This document shows, in pieces, positions 1-8,070 of a stretch of 64,000 nt of DNA (position 1 is its first letter; each line of letters opens with the position of its first letter). The DNA is taken from positions 807,551 through 871,550 of the forward strand of contig NZ_LIPD01000001.1 of NCBI RefSeq assembly GCF_001905545.1. Reading direction: 5' to 3'. The notes under the pieces were generated by a model that saw only the letters and a list, made by a program, of their open reading frames with translations, searched no databases and had not been told where the DNA came from. The DNA comes from Streptomyces sp. CB02056 (lineage in GTDB: Bacteria > Actinomycetota > Actinomycetes > Streptomycetales > Streptomycetaceae). The position numbers were made by a program, and so were the translations under genes.

Positions 1-1
1 G

Positions 2-1663
2 GGCGTGAACACGGTGGACACCTACGTCCCGTGGAACTTCCACGAACTGCCCGACGGGACGGTGGACTTCACCGGCTGGCGGGACGTGGCCCGGTTCGTA
101 CGGCTGGCCGGCGGCCTCGGCCTGGACGTGATCCTGCGCCCCGGCCCGTACATCTGCGCGGAGTGGGAGTTCGGCGGGCTGCCCGCCCGGCTGCTCGCGG
201 TGGACGGGCTGCGGCTGCGCTGCGCGGACCCGGCGTACCTGGCCGAGGTGGACGGCTGGTTCGACGCGCTGGCGCCCGAGCTGCTGCCGCTGCTGGCGAG
301 CCGGGGCGGGCCGGTGGTGGCGGCGCAGGTGGAGAACGAGTACGGCAGCTACGGCGACGACGCCGCCTACCTCGCCCACCTGCGCGACGGCCTGGTGCGG
401 CGCGGCGTGGACTGCCTGCTGTTCACCGCCGACGGCGCCCACGACACCATGCAGCAGGGCGGCGCCATCCCCGGTCACCTCGCCACCGCCACCTTCGGCT
501 CCCGCGCGCCCGAGCGCCTCGCGGTGCTCCGCCGCCACCAGGGCGAAGGCCCGCTGACCGCCATGGAGTTCTGGATCGGCTGGTTCGACCAGTGGGGCCT
601 GCCGCACCACGTCCGCAACCCCAAGGAGACCGCCGCCTCGCTCGACGAACTCCTCGCCACCGGCGCCTCCGTCAGCCTCTACATGGCGCACGGCGGCACC
701 AGCTTCGGCCTGTGGTCCGGCGCCAACCACTCCGGCGCCCACCCGCTGGACGCCGGCTACGAGCCGACCGTCACCAGCTACGACTACGACGCGCCGATCG
801 GCGAGGCCGGCGAGCTGACCGAGAAGTTCCACGCCCTGCGCGAGGTCATCGGCCGCTACCTGCCCCTGCCGGACGGCGAACTGCCCGCCCCCGTACCCCG
901 GGTGGCGCCGCAGCGGCTGGAGCGCGCGCACGGGCGGGCGCCCCTGGCCGAGGCCCTGGACGCGCTGTCGCGGCCGCGCCGGCACGCCGCACCGCTGCCG
1001 ATGGAGCAGGTCGGGCAGGACCGCGGCCTGATCCACTACCGCACCCGCGTGCCCGGGCCGCGCCCCGAACTGCCGCTGCGCATCGACGGGTTGGCCGACC
1101 GGGCGCAGGTCTTCGCGGACGGCCGCCCGCTCGGGACGCTGGAGCGCAACTCCCCCGGCGCGACCCTGCCGCTGGCCACCGGGCCCGACGGCGTCGTGCT
1201 GGACATCCTGGTCGAGGCACTGGGCCGGGTGAACTACGGCCCGCAGATGGACGACCGCAAGGGCATCACCCGCGGCGTCTCGCACGGCCACCAGCGGCTC
1301 TTCGACTGGCAGATCCGCCCCCTGCCGCTGACCGACCTGTCCGCGCTGCGCTTCACCGACGACGCCGGGGTACGCGACGGGGAACCGGCCTTCCACCGCT
1401 TCACCGCCGAACTCCCCTCCCCCGCCGACGCGTTCGTCGCCCTGCCCCACTGGGGCCGCGGACTGCTCTGGCTCAACGGTTTCCTGCTCGGCCGCCACTG
1501 CGCCGCCGGCCCCCAGCGCACCCTCTACGCCCCCGCCCCGCTGTGGCGGGCCGGCGCCAACGAACTGGTCGTCCTGGAACTCGAACGCCACGGCACGGCG
1601 GTGGAGTTGCGCGACGCACCGGACCTCGGCCCGGTCACACCGGCCCCCAGCTCCGAGTACTGA
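2..1663 (+). CDS. Beta-galactosidase, glycoside hydrolase family 35 (5' end outside window)
   Basis: Releases terminal galactose (or related sugars) from beta-galactosides by a retaining mechanism. The reading frame is open from base 2, and the first visible residues (VNTVDTYVPWNFHE) are internal to GH35 catalytic domains, so the true start lies before the window. At least 552 residues are present. The acid/base Glu lies in VENEYGSYG (about residue 112, counting from the GTG at 5) and the nucleophile Glu in MEFWIGWFDQWG (about residue 188). The C-terminal half looks like the usual GH35 beta/jelly-roll domains. I see no signal peptide in the visible part. Family assignment is strong; the exact substrate cannot be told. 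Confidence 0.9.
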   Translation, partial: GVNTVDTYVPWNFHELPDGTVDFTGWRDVARFVRLAGGLGLDVILRPGPYICAEWEFGGLPARLLAVDGLRLRCADPAYLAEVDGWFDALAPELLPLLASRGGPVVAAQVENEYGSYGDDAAYLAHLRDGLVRRGVDCLLFTADGAHDTMQQGGAIPGHLATATFGSRAPERLAVLRRHQGEGPLTAMEFWIGWFDQWGLPHHVRNPKETAASLDELLATGASVSLYMAHGGTSFGLWSGANHSGAHPLDAGYEPTVTSYDYDAPIGEAGELTEKFHALREVIGRYLPLPDGELPAPVPRVAPQRLERAHGRAPLAEALDALSRPRRHAAPLPMEQVGQDRGLIHYRTRVPGPRPELPLRIDGLADRAQVFADGRPLGTLERNSPGATLPLATGPDGVVLDILVEALGRVNYGPQMDDRKGITRGVSHGHQRLFDWQIRPLPLTDLSALRFTDDAGVRDGEPAFHRFTAELPSPADAFVALPHWGRGLLWLNGFLLGRHCAAGPQRTLYAPAPLWRAGANELVVLELERHGTAVELRDAPDLGPVTPAPSSEY

Positions 1664-1885
1664 CCGGCCCGGGCCCGCCGGCCACTCCCCGACGCGGGAC
1701 GTCGGACCCGCCGACTTCCTGCTCCGCCACGACTCGGCAACGCGAGGCTTGCTATGGGCACCGACGACCATGGTGCCTCGGGGGCTCGCCGGCTGCACGA
1801 AGTCCTGGCGGGGATCGATCCCGTCCTGCGCCCCGCGTAGGCCCGGCCCGGCCCCGGTGGGCGGGCCGGAACGTCAAGGCCCCGG

Positions 1886-3145
1886 TCAGACCCCGATCAG
1901 GTGCAGCGAGGCCCACAGGGCCAGGACCGCGGCGGTGAGGGTGGCGGGGACGGCGAGCAGGCCGAGGCGGGTGAACTCGCGCAGGTCCACCGGTACGCCG
2001 CGGTCGCGGACGATGCCGCGCCACAGCAGGGTGGCCAGCGAGCCGGCGTAGCTGAGGTTGGGGCCGATGTTCACCCCGAGCAGGACCGCGAGGACGGCGC
2101 CGGGCCCGACGGGGGCGGCCAGCGGCACCAGGGCGAGGGTGGCGGGCAGGTTGTTGATGACGTTGGCGAGGACGGCGGCCAGGGCGGCGGTGGCGAGCAG
2201 GGCGGGCAGCGCGGTGCCGGACGGGACGAGGTGGGCGAGGCCGGCGGCCAGGCCGTTGTCGACGACCGCGCGCACCACGATGCCCAGGGCGAGGACGAAC
2301 GCCAGGAACGGCAGGGCGGCCGAGCGCACCACCGTCGCGGGGGTGGCGTGGCCGCGGGCCAGGGCGCGGGCGGCCAGGACGGTGGCGCCGGCGGCCGCCG
2401 CCCAGGCCGGGTTGACGTCCAGCGCGGAGGTGAGGACGAACCCGGCGAGCGTGCAGCCGACGGTGGCCAGGGCGAAGACCGGCATGGCGGGGGCCGGTCC
2501 GGTCTCGGGGGTCTCGGCCGGGGCGGCGTCCAGGTCGGCGGCGAAGCAGCGGCGCAGCACCAGGTACTCGACGCCGACCGCCGCCAGCCACGGCAGCGTC
2601 ATCAGGGCGGCGAAGCGGCCGAAGCTCAGGCCGCTGGCGGTGAAGGCGAGCAGGTTGGTCAGGTTGGAGACGGGCAGCAGCAGCGAGGCCGTGTTCGACA
2701 GGTGGGCGCAGGCGTACAGGTGCGGTGCGGGCCGGGCGCCGAGGCGGGCGGCGGTGGCCAGGACGACGGGGGTGAGCAGGACGACGGTGGCGTCCAGGCT
2801 GAGCACCGCGGTGACGACCGAGGCGACGGTGAACACCTGGACCAGCAGGCGGCGCGGGCGTCCGGCGGCGCTGCGCGCCATCCAGGCCCCGCAGGCGCGG
2901 AACAGTCCCTCGTCGTCGCAGAGCTTGGCCAGGACCAGGACGGCGGCCAGGAAGCCGATCACCGGTCCGAGGCGGGCGGCTTCGGCGGTGGCGTGCTCCA
3001 GCGGGACGGCGCCGGTCGCCACCAGCAGGGCGGCGGCCGGCACGGCGACGACGGCCTCCGGCCAGCCCCAGGGCCGGGCGACGGCGCAGACCAGGACGAG
3101 CACCAGCAGTCCTGCGGACAGGGCTTCGGCGCAGGCGGTGTTCAG
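1886..3145 (-). CDS. ArsB/SLC13-type ion permease
   Basis: Polytopic membrane protein of the ion transporter superfamily that includes ArsB/NhaD and SLC13 anion permeases. It probably moves an anion such as arsenite or a dicarboxylate. About ten hydrophobic segments are visible, with paired loops typical of the fold: LDATVVLLTPVV and NLTNLLAF in the first half, NVINNLPATLALVPLA and GVNIGPNLSYAGSLATLLW in the second. The NxxNNLPA and GxNxGPNLSYxGSLATLLW motifs are very ArsB-like. No arsR or arsC is adjacent, so the substrate is uncertain. A good GAGGAG lies 6 bases before a CTG codon at 3145; the only ATG/GTG/TTG option upstream is a GTG at 3214, giving a polar 23-residue extension. I favour the CTG. 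Confidence 0.85.
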   Translation of the reverse strand: MNTACAEALSAGLLVLVLVCAVARPWGWPEAVVAVPAAALLVATGAVPLEHATAEAARLGPVIGFLAAVLVLAKLCDDEGLFRACGAWMARSAAGRPRRLLVQVFTVASVVTAVLSLDATVVLLTPVVLATAARLGARPAPHLYACAHLSNTASLLLPVSNLTNLLAFTASGLSFGRFAALMTLPWLAAVGVEYLVLRRCFAADLDAAPAETPETGPAPAMPVFALATVGCTLAGFVLTSALDVNPAWAAAAGATVLAARALARGHATPATVVRSAALPFLAFVLALGIVVRAVVDNGLAAGLAHLVPSGTALPALLATAALAAVLANVINNLPATLALVPLAAPVGPGAVLAVLLGVNIGPNLSYAGSLATLLWRGIVRDRGVPVDLREFTRLGLLAVPATLTAAVLALWASLHLIGV

Positions 3146-3237
3146 GGCGTGCTCCTCGGGGGGGGTGCGGTCGGTGCTCGCGCTCGGTTCGCGGCCCGGC
3201 GCAGCATGCCACACCGGCGGCGCTCGGCCGCCGGGCG

Positions 3238-3265
3238 GGGGCCGGGGGCATGGGCCCCCGGCCCC
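3238..3265 (-). terminator. Strong GC hairpin after the DUF4253 gene
   Basis: Two 11-base arms (GGGGCCGGGGG and CCCCCGGCCCC) pair perfectly around a 6-base loop. The hairpin lies 18 bases beyond the stop codon of the minus-strand gene ending at 3284. There is no T-tract, as is usual in streptomycetes. Confidence 0.7.
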
Positions 3266-3283
3266 GTACCCCCCGGGGTCAGG

Positions 3284-4096
3284 TCAGTCCCACCAGAAGG
3301 ACCACTGGTGGGCGCCCACCAGCTGCTCGGCGTAGGCGGTGAGGGTGCCGGTGCCCTGGAAGACGAGGTCCGGGCAGAAGGCGGTGTGCTCGGCGGCCAA
3401 CGGGAGCGCCTCGGCGAGCGTGGCGGGCGGCACGGGGACGCTCAACTCCAGGGTGGCGAAGCCGACTTCGACCACCTGGGCGCCGAAACGGCGTTCCCAG
3501 TCGGCGAGCACGGCGGCGATCCTGCCGGTGCCGGCGTGGTTCGCCGGGCCGCCCCAGCCGCAGACCGTCAGCGCCTCGGCGCCGCTGCCGGCCCGCACCA
3601 GGCCGAGGCGGACGTCCTTGACGGAGCCCAGCACCTCGGCCAGTTCCCGGGCCTCGGTGCCGGCGGCGCCGTCGGGCACGGTGGCGGTGGGGGCGGGGCC
3701 GGGCCAGGTGCGGCCGTAGGGGGCCAGGGCCTCGTCCAGGATCCCGGCGTCCTCGCTCGCGTCCCCGTCCTCGTCCTCGTCGACCTGCCTCCACCAGCCG
3801 CGCAGCAGCGCCTGCGGGTCGTAGCGGGAGGGCTCGGAGGCCTCGGCCGGGTACAGCTCGCCGGACAGCCAGGGCCGGTAGTCGTCGTCGGTGTGGTCCA
3901 GCGGGCTGAGCAGCAGCGGCCACAGGCCGGTCTGCGGGTGGGCGCGGTGCAGCTGCCGCCACAGCCCGGCGGGCGCGGGGTCGTCGCTGATCCACAGCAG
4001 CGGCTCCCGCCCGTCCTCCTCGGTGACCAGCCGGCCGGGCGGCAGGTCGACGGGCAGGGCGGCGAGGGCGGCGGCGAGGTCCGGGTGCTCGATCAT
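3284..4096 (-). CDS. DUF4253 domain-containing protein
   Basis: About 270 residues, soluble, no signal peptide. The C-terminal third fits the DUF4253 family, which ends in a Trp-rich motif (here HQWSFWWD), with the ADWERRFGAQVVEVGFATLELSV core just before it. An acidic linker (VDEDEDGDASEDAG) separates it from an N-terminal region containing LLWISDDPAP. The function of the family is unknown. I start at the ATG at 4096 (MIEHPDLAAAL); the in-frame upstream ATG at 4120 is less likely. A TACGGT -10-like box sits only 7 bases upstream of the chosen ATG, suggesting a leaderless transcript, though the gene also follows the aldo/keto reductase by only 51 bases and could be read through. Confidence 0.75.
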   Translation of the reverse strand: MIEHPDLAAALAALPVDLPPGRLVTEEDGREPLLWISDDPAPAGLWRQLHRAHPQTGLWPLLLSPLDHTDDDYRPWLSGELYPAEASEPSRYDPQALLRGWWRQVDEDEDGDASEDAGILDEALAPYGRTWPGPAPTATVPDGAAGTEARELAEVLGSVKDVRLGLVRAGSGAEALTVCGWGGPANHAGTGRIAAVLADWERRFGAQVVEVGFATLELSVPVPPATLAEALPLAAEHTAFCPDLVFQGTGTLTAYAEQLVGAHQWSFWWD

Positions 4097-4147
4097 GCGG
4101 CCCACCGTAGGGGCGGGCACCGACAGCGCCCGGCGGCGGGCGCCCCG

Positions 4148-5155
4148 TCAGGACCAGGGCAGTGCGGCCCGCGTGCGCCAGTAGGCCTCGGCGGGCTCGG
4201 CCATGGGCGCGAGGGCGGTGAGGTCCTCGGGGGTGGGGCGCAGGTGGGTGGCGGCGAGGTTGGAGGTGAGCTGGTCGGGGGTGGCGGCGCCGGAGAGGAC
4301 GGTGTCGGCCCAGGGCTGGGCGGCGGCCGCGGCCAGGGCGAGGGCGTCGGCGGTCGCGCCGGTGTGCTGTGCGAGGGTGCGCAGGGCGGCGGTGTCGGGG
4401 CCGGTGGCGTTGCGGCCGGCCAGGCGGCCGTTGGCCATGGCCTCCTTGACCACGACGAGCCAGCCGGCCGCGTGGGCCTCGGCGAGGGCGGGGGCGGCGG
4501 AGGTCTCCAGCAGGTTCCAGGTGGCCTGGACGGCGGTGAACAGCGGTCGGCCGTCGGCGGTGACGGCGAGGGCCCGGCGGATGGTGTCGGCCTGGGCGGG
4601 GCCGCTGGTGGACAGGCCGACCCGCACGCCTTCGGCGGCGAGGGCGGCGAGGCGCCGGTGCAGGGCGGGGTCGGTGAGGGCGGGGCTGTCGGGGGTGACG
4701 GAGTGGACGAGGTAGACGTCCAGGTGGTCGCCGAGCAGGGCGCGGGTCTCGCGGATCTGGCGGTCGTAGACGGCCGTCGAGTGTTCCTTGACCTCGTGTG
4801 CGGCGACTCCGCTGGTCCGCCAGTCGGCGGTGTAGGTGTAGCCCCACTTGCTGCCGACCGTCACCTCGGCGGCGGCCCGGGGGTGTTCGGCGAGCCACTG
4901 GCCGAGGAACTCCTCGGCGCGGCCGTAGGAGCGGGCGGTGTCGAGGTAGCGGACGCCGGCGGCGTACGCGGCGTCGAGCAGGGTGTGGGTGCGGGCGCGC
5001 AGGGCGTCGACGGTGCGGTCGGCGGGCAGGTCGGTGTCGCGCCCGAGGTTGATGTAGCCGGGCCGGCCGACGGCCGCCGTGCCCAGGCCGAGGCGCGCGG
5101 GGTGCGGGCGCGCGGCGGGGGCGGGGGTTGCGGTGGCGGCGGGGTCGGTCGGCAT
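4148..5155 (-). CDS. Aldo/keto reductase family protein
   Basis: NAD(P)H-dependent oxidoreductase with the aldo/keto reductase TIM barrel, 335 residues. Visible family features are the N-terminal LGLGTAAVGRPGYINLGRD, the GVRYLDTARSYGRAEEFLG segment carrying the catalytic Asp and Tyr, VGSKWGYTY with the Lys, and VYLVHS with the His. The YINLGRD variant resembles members close to D-threo-aldose/L-fucose dehydrogenases; substrate not predictable. The start is the ATG at 5155, with GAGGAG about 9 bases upstream. Longer versions of this frame lack coding character because they overlap the protease upstream. The DUF4253 gene follows 51 bases later. Confidence 0.88.
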   Translation of the reverse strand: MPTDPAATATPAPAARPHPARLGLGTAAVGRPGYINLGRDTDLPADRTVDALRARTHTLLDAAYAAGVRYLDTARSYGRAEEFLGQWLAEHPRAAAEVTVGSKWGYTYTADWRTSGVAAHEVKEHSTAVYDRQIRETRALLGDHLDVYLVHSVTPDSPALTDPALHRRLAALAAEGVRVGLSTSGPAQADTIRRALAVTADGRPLFTAVQATWNLLETSAAPALAEAHAAGWLVVVKEAMANGRLAGRNATGPDTAALRTLAQHTGATADALALAAAAAQPWADTVLSGAATPDQLTSNLAATHLRPTPEDLTALAPMAEPAEAYWRTRAALPWS

Positions 5156-5220
5156 GGCGGGCTCTCCTCGGGCGCGACGGTTCTCACCTGGGACTTTAGC
5201 CGCGTGGTGGTGCCGGGCCG

Positions 5221-6105
5221 TCAGCCGGCGGCGATGGTGGCGCGGATCCAGGGGGCGTAGGCGGGCACGTCGGTGTACAGGCCGGGGCCGTCCGCGCAGG
5301 GCACGCCGGGGGCGCCGGGGCCGGAGGTGGTGCCGACCAGTTCCCAGCGGCCGCCGCGGCCGCGCTGGATCTGGGGGCCGCCGGAGTCGCCGAAGCAGGC
5401 CATGGCCTGCGGGACGCGGCTGAGCGTGCACAGGCGGGTGGGGTCGGCGTAGCCGGGGGCGCAGTCGGCCGGTGCGCCGATGCGGCTGGGCAGTTCCTGG
5501 AGGCGGTCGGGGAAGACCATCTGCTGGTAGTCCTGGGTGTCGACGACGGTGCCGAAGCCGAGCAGCCGGGTGGGGGTGCCGGGGGTTCCGGGGTGGTCGG
5601 CGATGCGGATGGGCTGCCCGGCGGCGGGGCGGTCCAGGCGGACGAGGGCGAGGTCGTCGTGGTTGGGGCGGGTGGCGCCATCGCCGAAGCCGAAGCCGGG
5701 GTGGACGACGACGCGCTCGACGTTCCGTACGCTGCCGCCGCTGTCGCGGTGGGCGCTGCCGATGCGCACGGTGCCCTTGAGGGTGACGCCGGTGTCCTCG
5801 GTGCCCACCACGCAGTGGGCGGCGGTCAGCACCCACTGGCGGTCGATCAGGGTGCCGCCGCAGGCGCCGTCGGCGAGTTGCTTCGCGCTCAGCGGGAGGG
5901 TGGCCATGAAGGGGTAACGCTCGGTGGAGTCACGGCCGTTGACGATCGCGGAGGCGCTGCCGCTCATGGCGGTGGCGCCCAGCGCGGCGGCCAGGGCGGC
6001 GACGGCGGCGATCCGGGCGCCGCGGCGGCGGGAGGCGGGCTCGCCGGCGGTCGTACGGGCGGCGGTGGTGCGGGGGGCGGTGCGGACGGTCGTGCGGAAC
6101 GACAC
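5221..6105 (-). CDS. Secreted trypsin-like serine protease (S1A)
   Basis: Extracellular endopeptidase of the chymotrypsin/trypsin family, 294 residues. Starting at the GTG at 6105 (GAAAGG nine bases upstream) gives an Arg-rich N-terminus, a hydrophobic signal segment (RIAAVAALAAALGATAMSG) and then the mature N-terminus at IVNGRDS, equivalent to IVGG in trypsin. The catalytic triad is complete: His in VLTAAHCV, Asp in HDDLALVRLD, Ser in CFGDSGGPQ. Cysteines are placed for the usual disulfides. This is the intact counterpart of the degenerate protease-like proteins at 30.5-35.3 kb. Target proteins unknown. Confidence 0.9.
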   Translation of the reverse strand: MSFRTTVRTAPRTTAARTTAGEPASRRRGARIAAVAALAAALGATAMSGSASAIVNGRDSTERYPFMATLPLSAKQLADGACGGTLIDRQWVLTAAHCVVGTEDTGVTLKGTVRIGSAHRDSGGSVRNVERVVVHPGFGFGDGATRPNHDDLALVRLDRPAAGQPIRIADHPGTPGTPTRLLGFGTVVDTQDYQQMVFPDRLQELPSRIGAPADCAPGYADPTRLCTLSRVPQAMACFGDSGGPQIQRGRGGRWELVGTTSGPGAPGVPCADGPGLYTDVPAYAPWIRATIAAG

Positions 6106-6204
6106 GGGTGACGGCCTTTCGGTCGGTCGGCTGGTGCGGATACGACCAGTCAACTCGGCGTCCGCCCGCCGCAACACCCGGCCAGCGGGCCGCTCCGGCC
6201 TGGG

Positions 6205-6234
6205 GGTAGCCCCCGGACCCGCCGTCGGGCTACC
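6205..6234 (-). terminator. Hairpin at the end of the 130-residue gene
   Basis: GGTAGCCC and GGGCTACC form a perfect 8-base dyad with a 14-base loop, overlapping the TAG stop codon at 6230-6232 of the minus-strand gene. It probably acts as its terminator, although the overlap with the stop codon is unusual. Confidence 0.5.
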
Positions 6235-6622
6235 GGGTGGCCCGCCCGCGCTCCCCCGGCGACGGCGACGGCAGCGGGGGGATGCCGGTCGGGGCGACGC
6301 TCTGCTCCAGGCGCAGCACGAAGTTGACGTAGCCGAGCGGCTTGCCCGGCCAGTGGCGGTCGTTGCTGGTGAGCAACTGGCTGCGCAGGCCGTCGTGTTC
6401 GGTGACCGGACCGGGGGTGGTGCGCAGGTTGGGCTGCCAGGTGCGGCCCCGCGGGCGGTGTTCCAGGGACAGCGTCCAGCTCTCCTCGTCGACCGCGATC
6501 GTGGCGCCGACCCGCCCCGGCAGCACCCGCAGTCCGTACGCGCCGCGCACGACCGCCCGCTGGTCGAAGTCGGCGCTCGTGCCGACCACGGTGATCCGCC
6601 ATGCGCCGTGGAACCTGAGCAC
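6230..6622 (-). CDS. Hypothetical protein, 130 residues
   Basis: I do not recognise this protein. It begins at a GTG at 6622 with GAGGAGG a few bases upstream. It is soluble, with no signal peptide, and reads MLRFHGAWRITVVG at the N-terminus, then a strand-rich region (GAYGLRVLPGRVGATIAVDEESWTLSLEH) and a Pro-rich tail. The pattern suggests a small beta-sandwich. It is a separate transcription unit, facing the same way as the trypsin downstream; 124 bases separate them and contain a dyad. Confidence 0.5.
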   Translation of the reverse strand: MLRFHGAWRITVVGTSADFDQRAVVRGAYGLRVLPGRVGATIAVDEESWTLSLEHRPRGRTWQPNLRTTPGPVTEHDGLRSQLLTSNDRHWPGKPLGYVNFVLRLEQSVAPTGIPPLPSPSPGERGRATR

Positions 6623-6973
6623 GCCTGCCTCCTCGCGCCGCGGCGCCCGCTCCGGCAGCGGGCGCCCCGTCCACGTCTACGGTCCCGGTCCGCCGCCGGG
6701 CTCAACCCGGGGCGGGCGCGACCGCCGGCTTCTGCACGGGACGGTCGGCGGCGGGCGGGAAGGCGTGGACCGGTTCGCGTCGGCGGGTCCGGCTCGTACG
6801 GCGGGTCCGGCGGGTCCGGCGCGCGGGCGGATTCCCTCATGCCCGTTTTATTCCGGTTCGCGAATAAGGAAAACGGTCGGCGACGGCGGGCGGACATGGG
6901 CCGGGGCCCGTACCGCCTGTGCGGTACGGGCCCCGGTTCCCTCTACGATTCGAGAATCGTGCGGCGGGAAATG
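6623..6973. other. Gene-free interval between 130-residue gene and cold-shock gene
   Basis: The interval holds the cold-shock terminator (listed separately), a short tract with three GGCGGGTCC direct repeats near 6782-6820, and an AT-rich patch around 6842-6872 with an imperfect dyad (CCGTTTTATT against AATAAGGAAAACGG). The patch is the best place for the promoter of the downstream minus-strand gene. No coding sequence is supported. Confidence 0.5.
6901..6936 (-). terminator. Perfect 16-bp hairpin after the cold-shock gene
   Basis: CCGGGGCCCGTACCGC pairs perfectly with GCGGTACGGGCCCCGG around a CTGT tetraloop, 37 bases beyond the stop of the minus-strand cold-shock gene. One of the strongest hairpins in the window. 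Confidence 0.85.
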
Positions 6974-7183
6974 TCAGAGAGCGACGGGGCGGATGTTCTC
7001 CGCCTGGAGGCCCTTCTGGCCCTGCGTGACGTCGTACTCGACCTTCTGGCCCTCGAGCAGCTCACGGAAGCCCGAGGCGTTGATGTTCGAGTAGTGGGCG
7101 AACACGTCCGGGCCGCCGTCTTCCTGCTGGATGAAGCCGAAGCCCTTTTCCCCGTTGAACCACTTCACGGTGCCGAAAGCCAT
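6974..7183 (-). CDS. Cold-shock domain protein (CspA/ScoF type)
   Basis: A 69-residue single-stranded nucleic-acid-binding OB-fold protein, probably an RNA chaperone. RNP1 is KGFGFIQ and RNP2 is DVFAHYSNI; the family usually has VFVHYSAI, so the Ala-His here is a mild variant. Typical streptomycete ending ENIRPV. The start ATG at 7183 is preceded by AAGGAGA. It is followed by a very strong terminator and preceded by a long leader with its own intrinsic terminator, so transcript-level control is likely. Confidence 0.95.
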   Translation of the reverse strand: MAFGTVKWFNGEKGFGFIQQEDGGPDVFAHYSNINASGFRELLEGQKVEYDVTQGQKGLQAENIRPVAL

Positions 7184-7487
7184 GGGAAATTCTCCTTCTA
7201 AGGCGCTGTAGACCGCACTGCGCGGGCTACTCGTCGCCGCACTGATGACCCGCCGGGATCTCAGAAAAAAAATACGCCTGCGATGGGAATCAGCAGGCGC
7301 ACACAGAGTTCATGGGAACCAAAACTGCAACTCCTACGACCGTAACAGGCCTCGGGCCGAAACGGGAATTCTCGCGGCGCTCTTCTTCGGCGCACCGGTG
7401 ACGTCCGGGTGCGCCGCCGGCCGTACGGGCCGGCCCGCCGGCCCGGCCCCGGGCGCCGCGCGGCGGGGGCACCCCGGGCGGGGCCGC
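7184..7487 (-). promoter_or_regulatory. Long leader region of the cold-shock gene
   Basis: There is no gene in these 304 bases. On the minus strand they contain, in order toward the cold-shock ATG, a GC-rich segment just after the sigma-like gene, a less GC-rich stretch (about 7310-7370) that could hold a promoter, an intrinsic terminator (7265-7299), then about 80 bases leading to the AAGGAGA ribosome site. Long leaders are characteristic of cold-shock genes. Confidence 0.5.
7265..7299 (-). terminator. Intrinsic terminator upstream of the cold-shock gene
   Basis: On the minus strand CGCCTGC and GCAGGCG pair around an 11-base loop and are followed by TATTTTTTTT, a textbook stem plus U-tract that is rare in this GC-rich DNA. 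It lies 82 bases before the cold-shock ATG. It either ends transcription from the sigma-like gene or is an attenuator/small-RNA 3' end within the leader. Confidence 0.8.
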
Positions 7488-7898
7488 TCAGCGGCGGGCG
7501 GCCGCCAGGGAGCGGAGCTGGACGTGGACGGCGGCGGGTTCGGTGCCGGTGAGGGCGGCGATCTCGGCGGCGGACAGGTCGAGGACCAGGTGCAGCAGCA
7601 GGACGTCCTGCTGGGCGGCGGTGAGGTGGGCGACCGGGCCGAGCGGCCGGGGGCCGGCCAGGGCGCAGACGCGGCGGCGCACCGCCTGCCAGGCGCAGGC
7701 GGCCGGGCTGGCGGTGGCCAGGGCGTCGAGCCAGTGGCCGCCGAGCTCCTCGAAGGCGGCGCGGACGGCCAGGGGCGCGTCGGCGGGCGACAGGAGCAGC
7801 GCGGCGTAGTCCAGGTAGTGGCGCAGGTGGAGGTCGTGCAGCGCCCACAGGCCCAGGGCGGGCCCGGGGGCGGCCGGGCGGCGTGGTGGTGTCGGCAT
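7488..7898 (-). CDS. Sigma-70 region-4-like protein
   Basis: 136 residues. The C-terminal 45 residues (LTAAQQDVLLLHLVLDLSAA, then EIAALTGTEPAAVHVQLRSL) match the helix-turn-helix of sigma region 4 in ECF-type factors. The N-terminal half (LHDLHLRHYLDYAALLL) is a weak region-2-like helix, so the protein is much shorter than a normal ECF sigma (about 180 residues). It may be a degenerate sigma, an accessory transcription factor or an anti-sigma partner. No clear ribosome site precedes the ATG at 7898. It faces the cold-shock gene, with the terminator at 7265-7299 between them. Confidence 0.6.
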   Translation of the reverse strand: MPTPPRRPAAPGPALGLWALHDLHLRHYLDYAALLLSPADAPLAVRAAFEELGGHWLDALATASPAACAWQAVRRRVCALAGPRPLGPVAHLTAAQQDVLLLHLVLDLSAAEIAALTGTEPAAVHVQLRSLAAARR

Positions 7899-8027
7899 GG
7901 TGGTGTCCCGAGTTTCCCGAGGTGTCCCGAGGTTTCCCGCAGGTGGCGCGGACGGGCGCCGGCCCGCGGGCGGATGCCGGCCCGCGACGGGGACGCGGGC
8001 GGGTGCCCGTCCGTGGGTGGCTGGGGC

Positions 8028-8064
8028 CCGCGGCCGGGACGCGGGTGGCGCGTCCCGGCCGCGG
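8028..8064 (-). terminator. Perfect 16-bp hairpin after the XRE gene
   Basis: CCGCGGCCGGGACGCG pairs with CGCGTCCCGGCCGCGG around GGTGG. It begins 6 bases after the stop of the minus-strand gene at 8071. Confidence 0.85.
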
Positions 8065-8070
8065 ACCGGG

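Noticed and set aside
1754..1840. 28-codon frame with ATG and an upstream GAGG between the galactosidase and the permease
   Set aside because: No recognisable protein and weak codon bias; the region reads like ordinary intergenic sequence. Not enough to call a gene.
1901..5260. Very long plus-strand frame of more than 1100 codons over the permease, DUF4253 and reductase genes
   Set aside because: Composition (Gly/Arg/Gln/Ala repeats) is that of an antisense frame in GC-rich DNA, and three well-supported minus-strand genes occupy the same bases.
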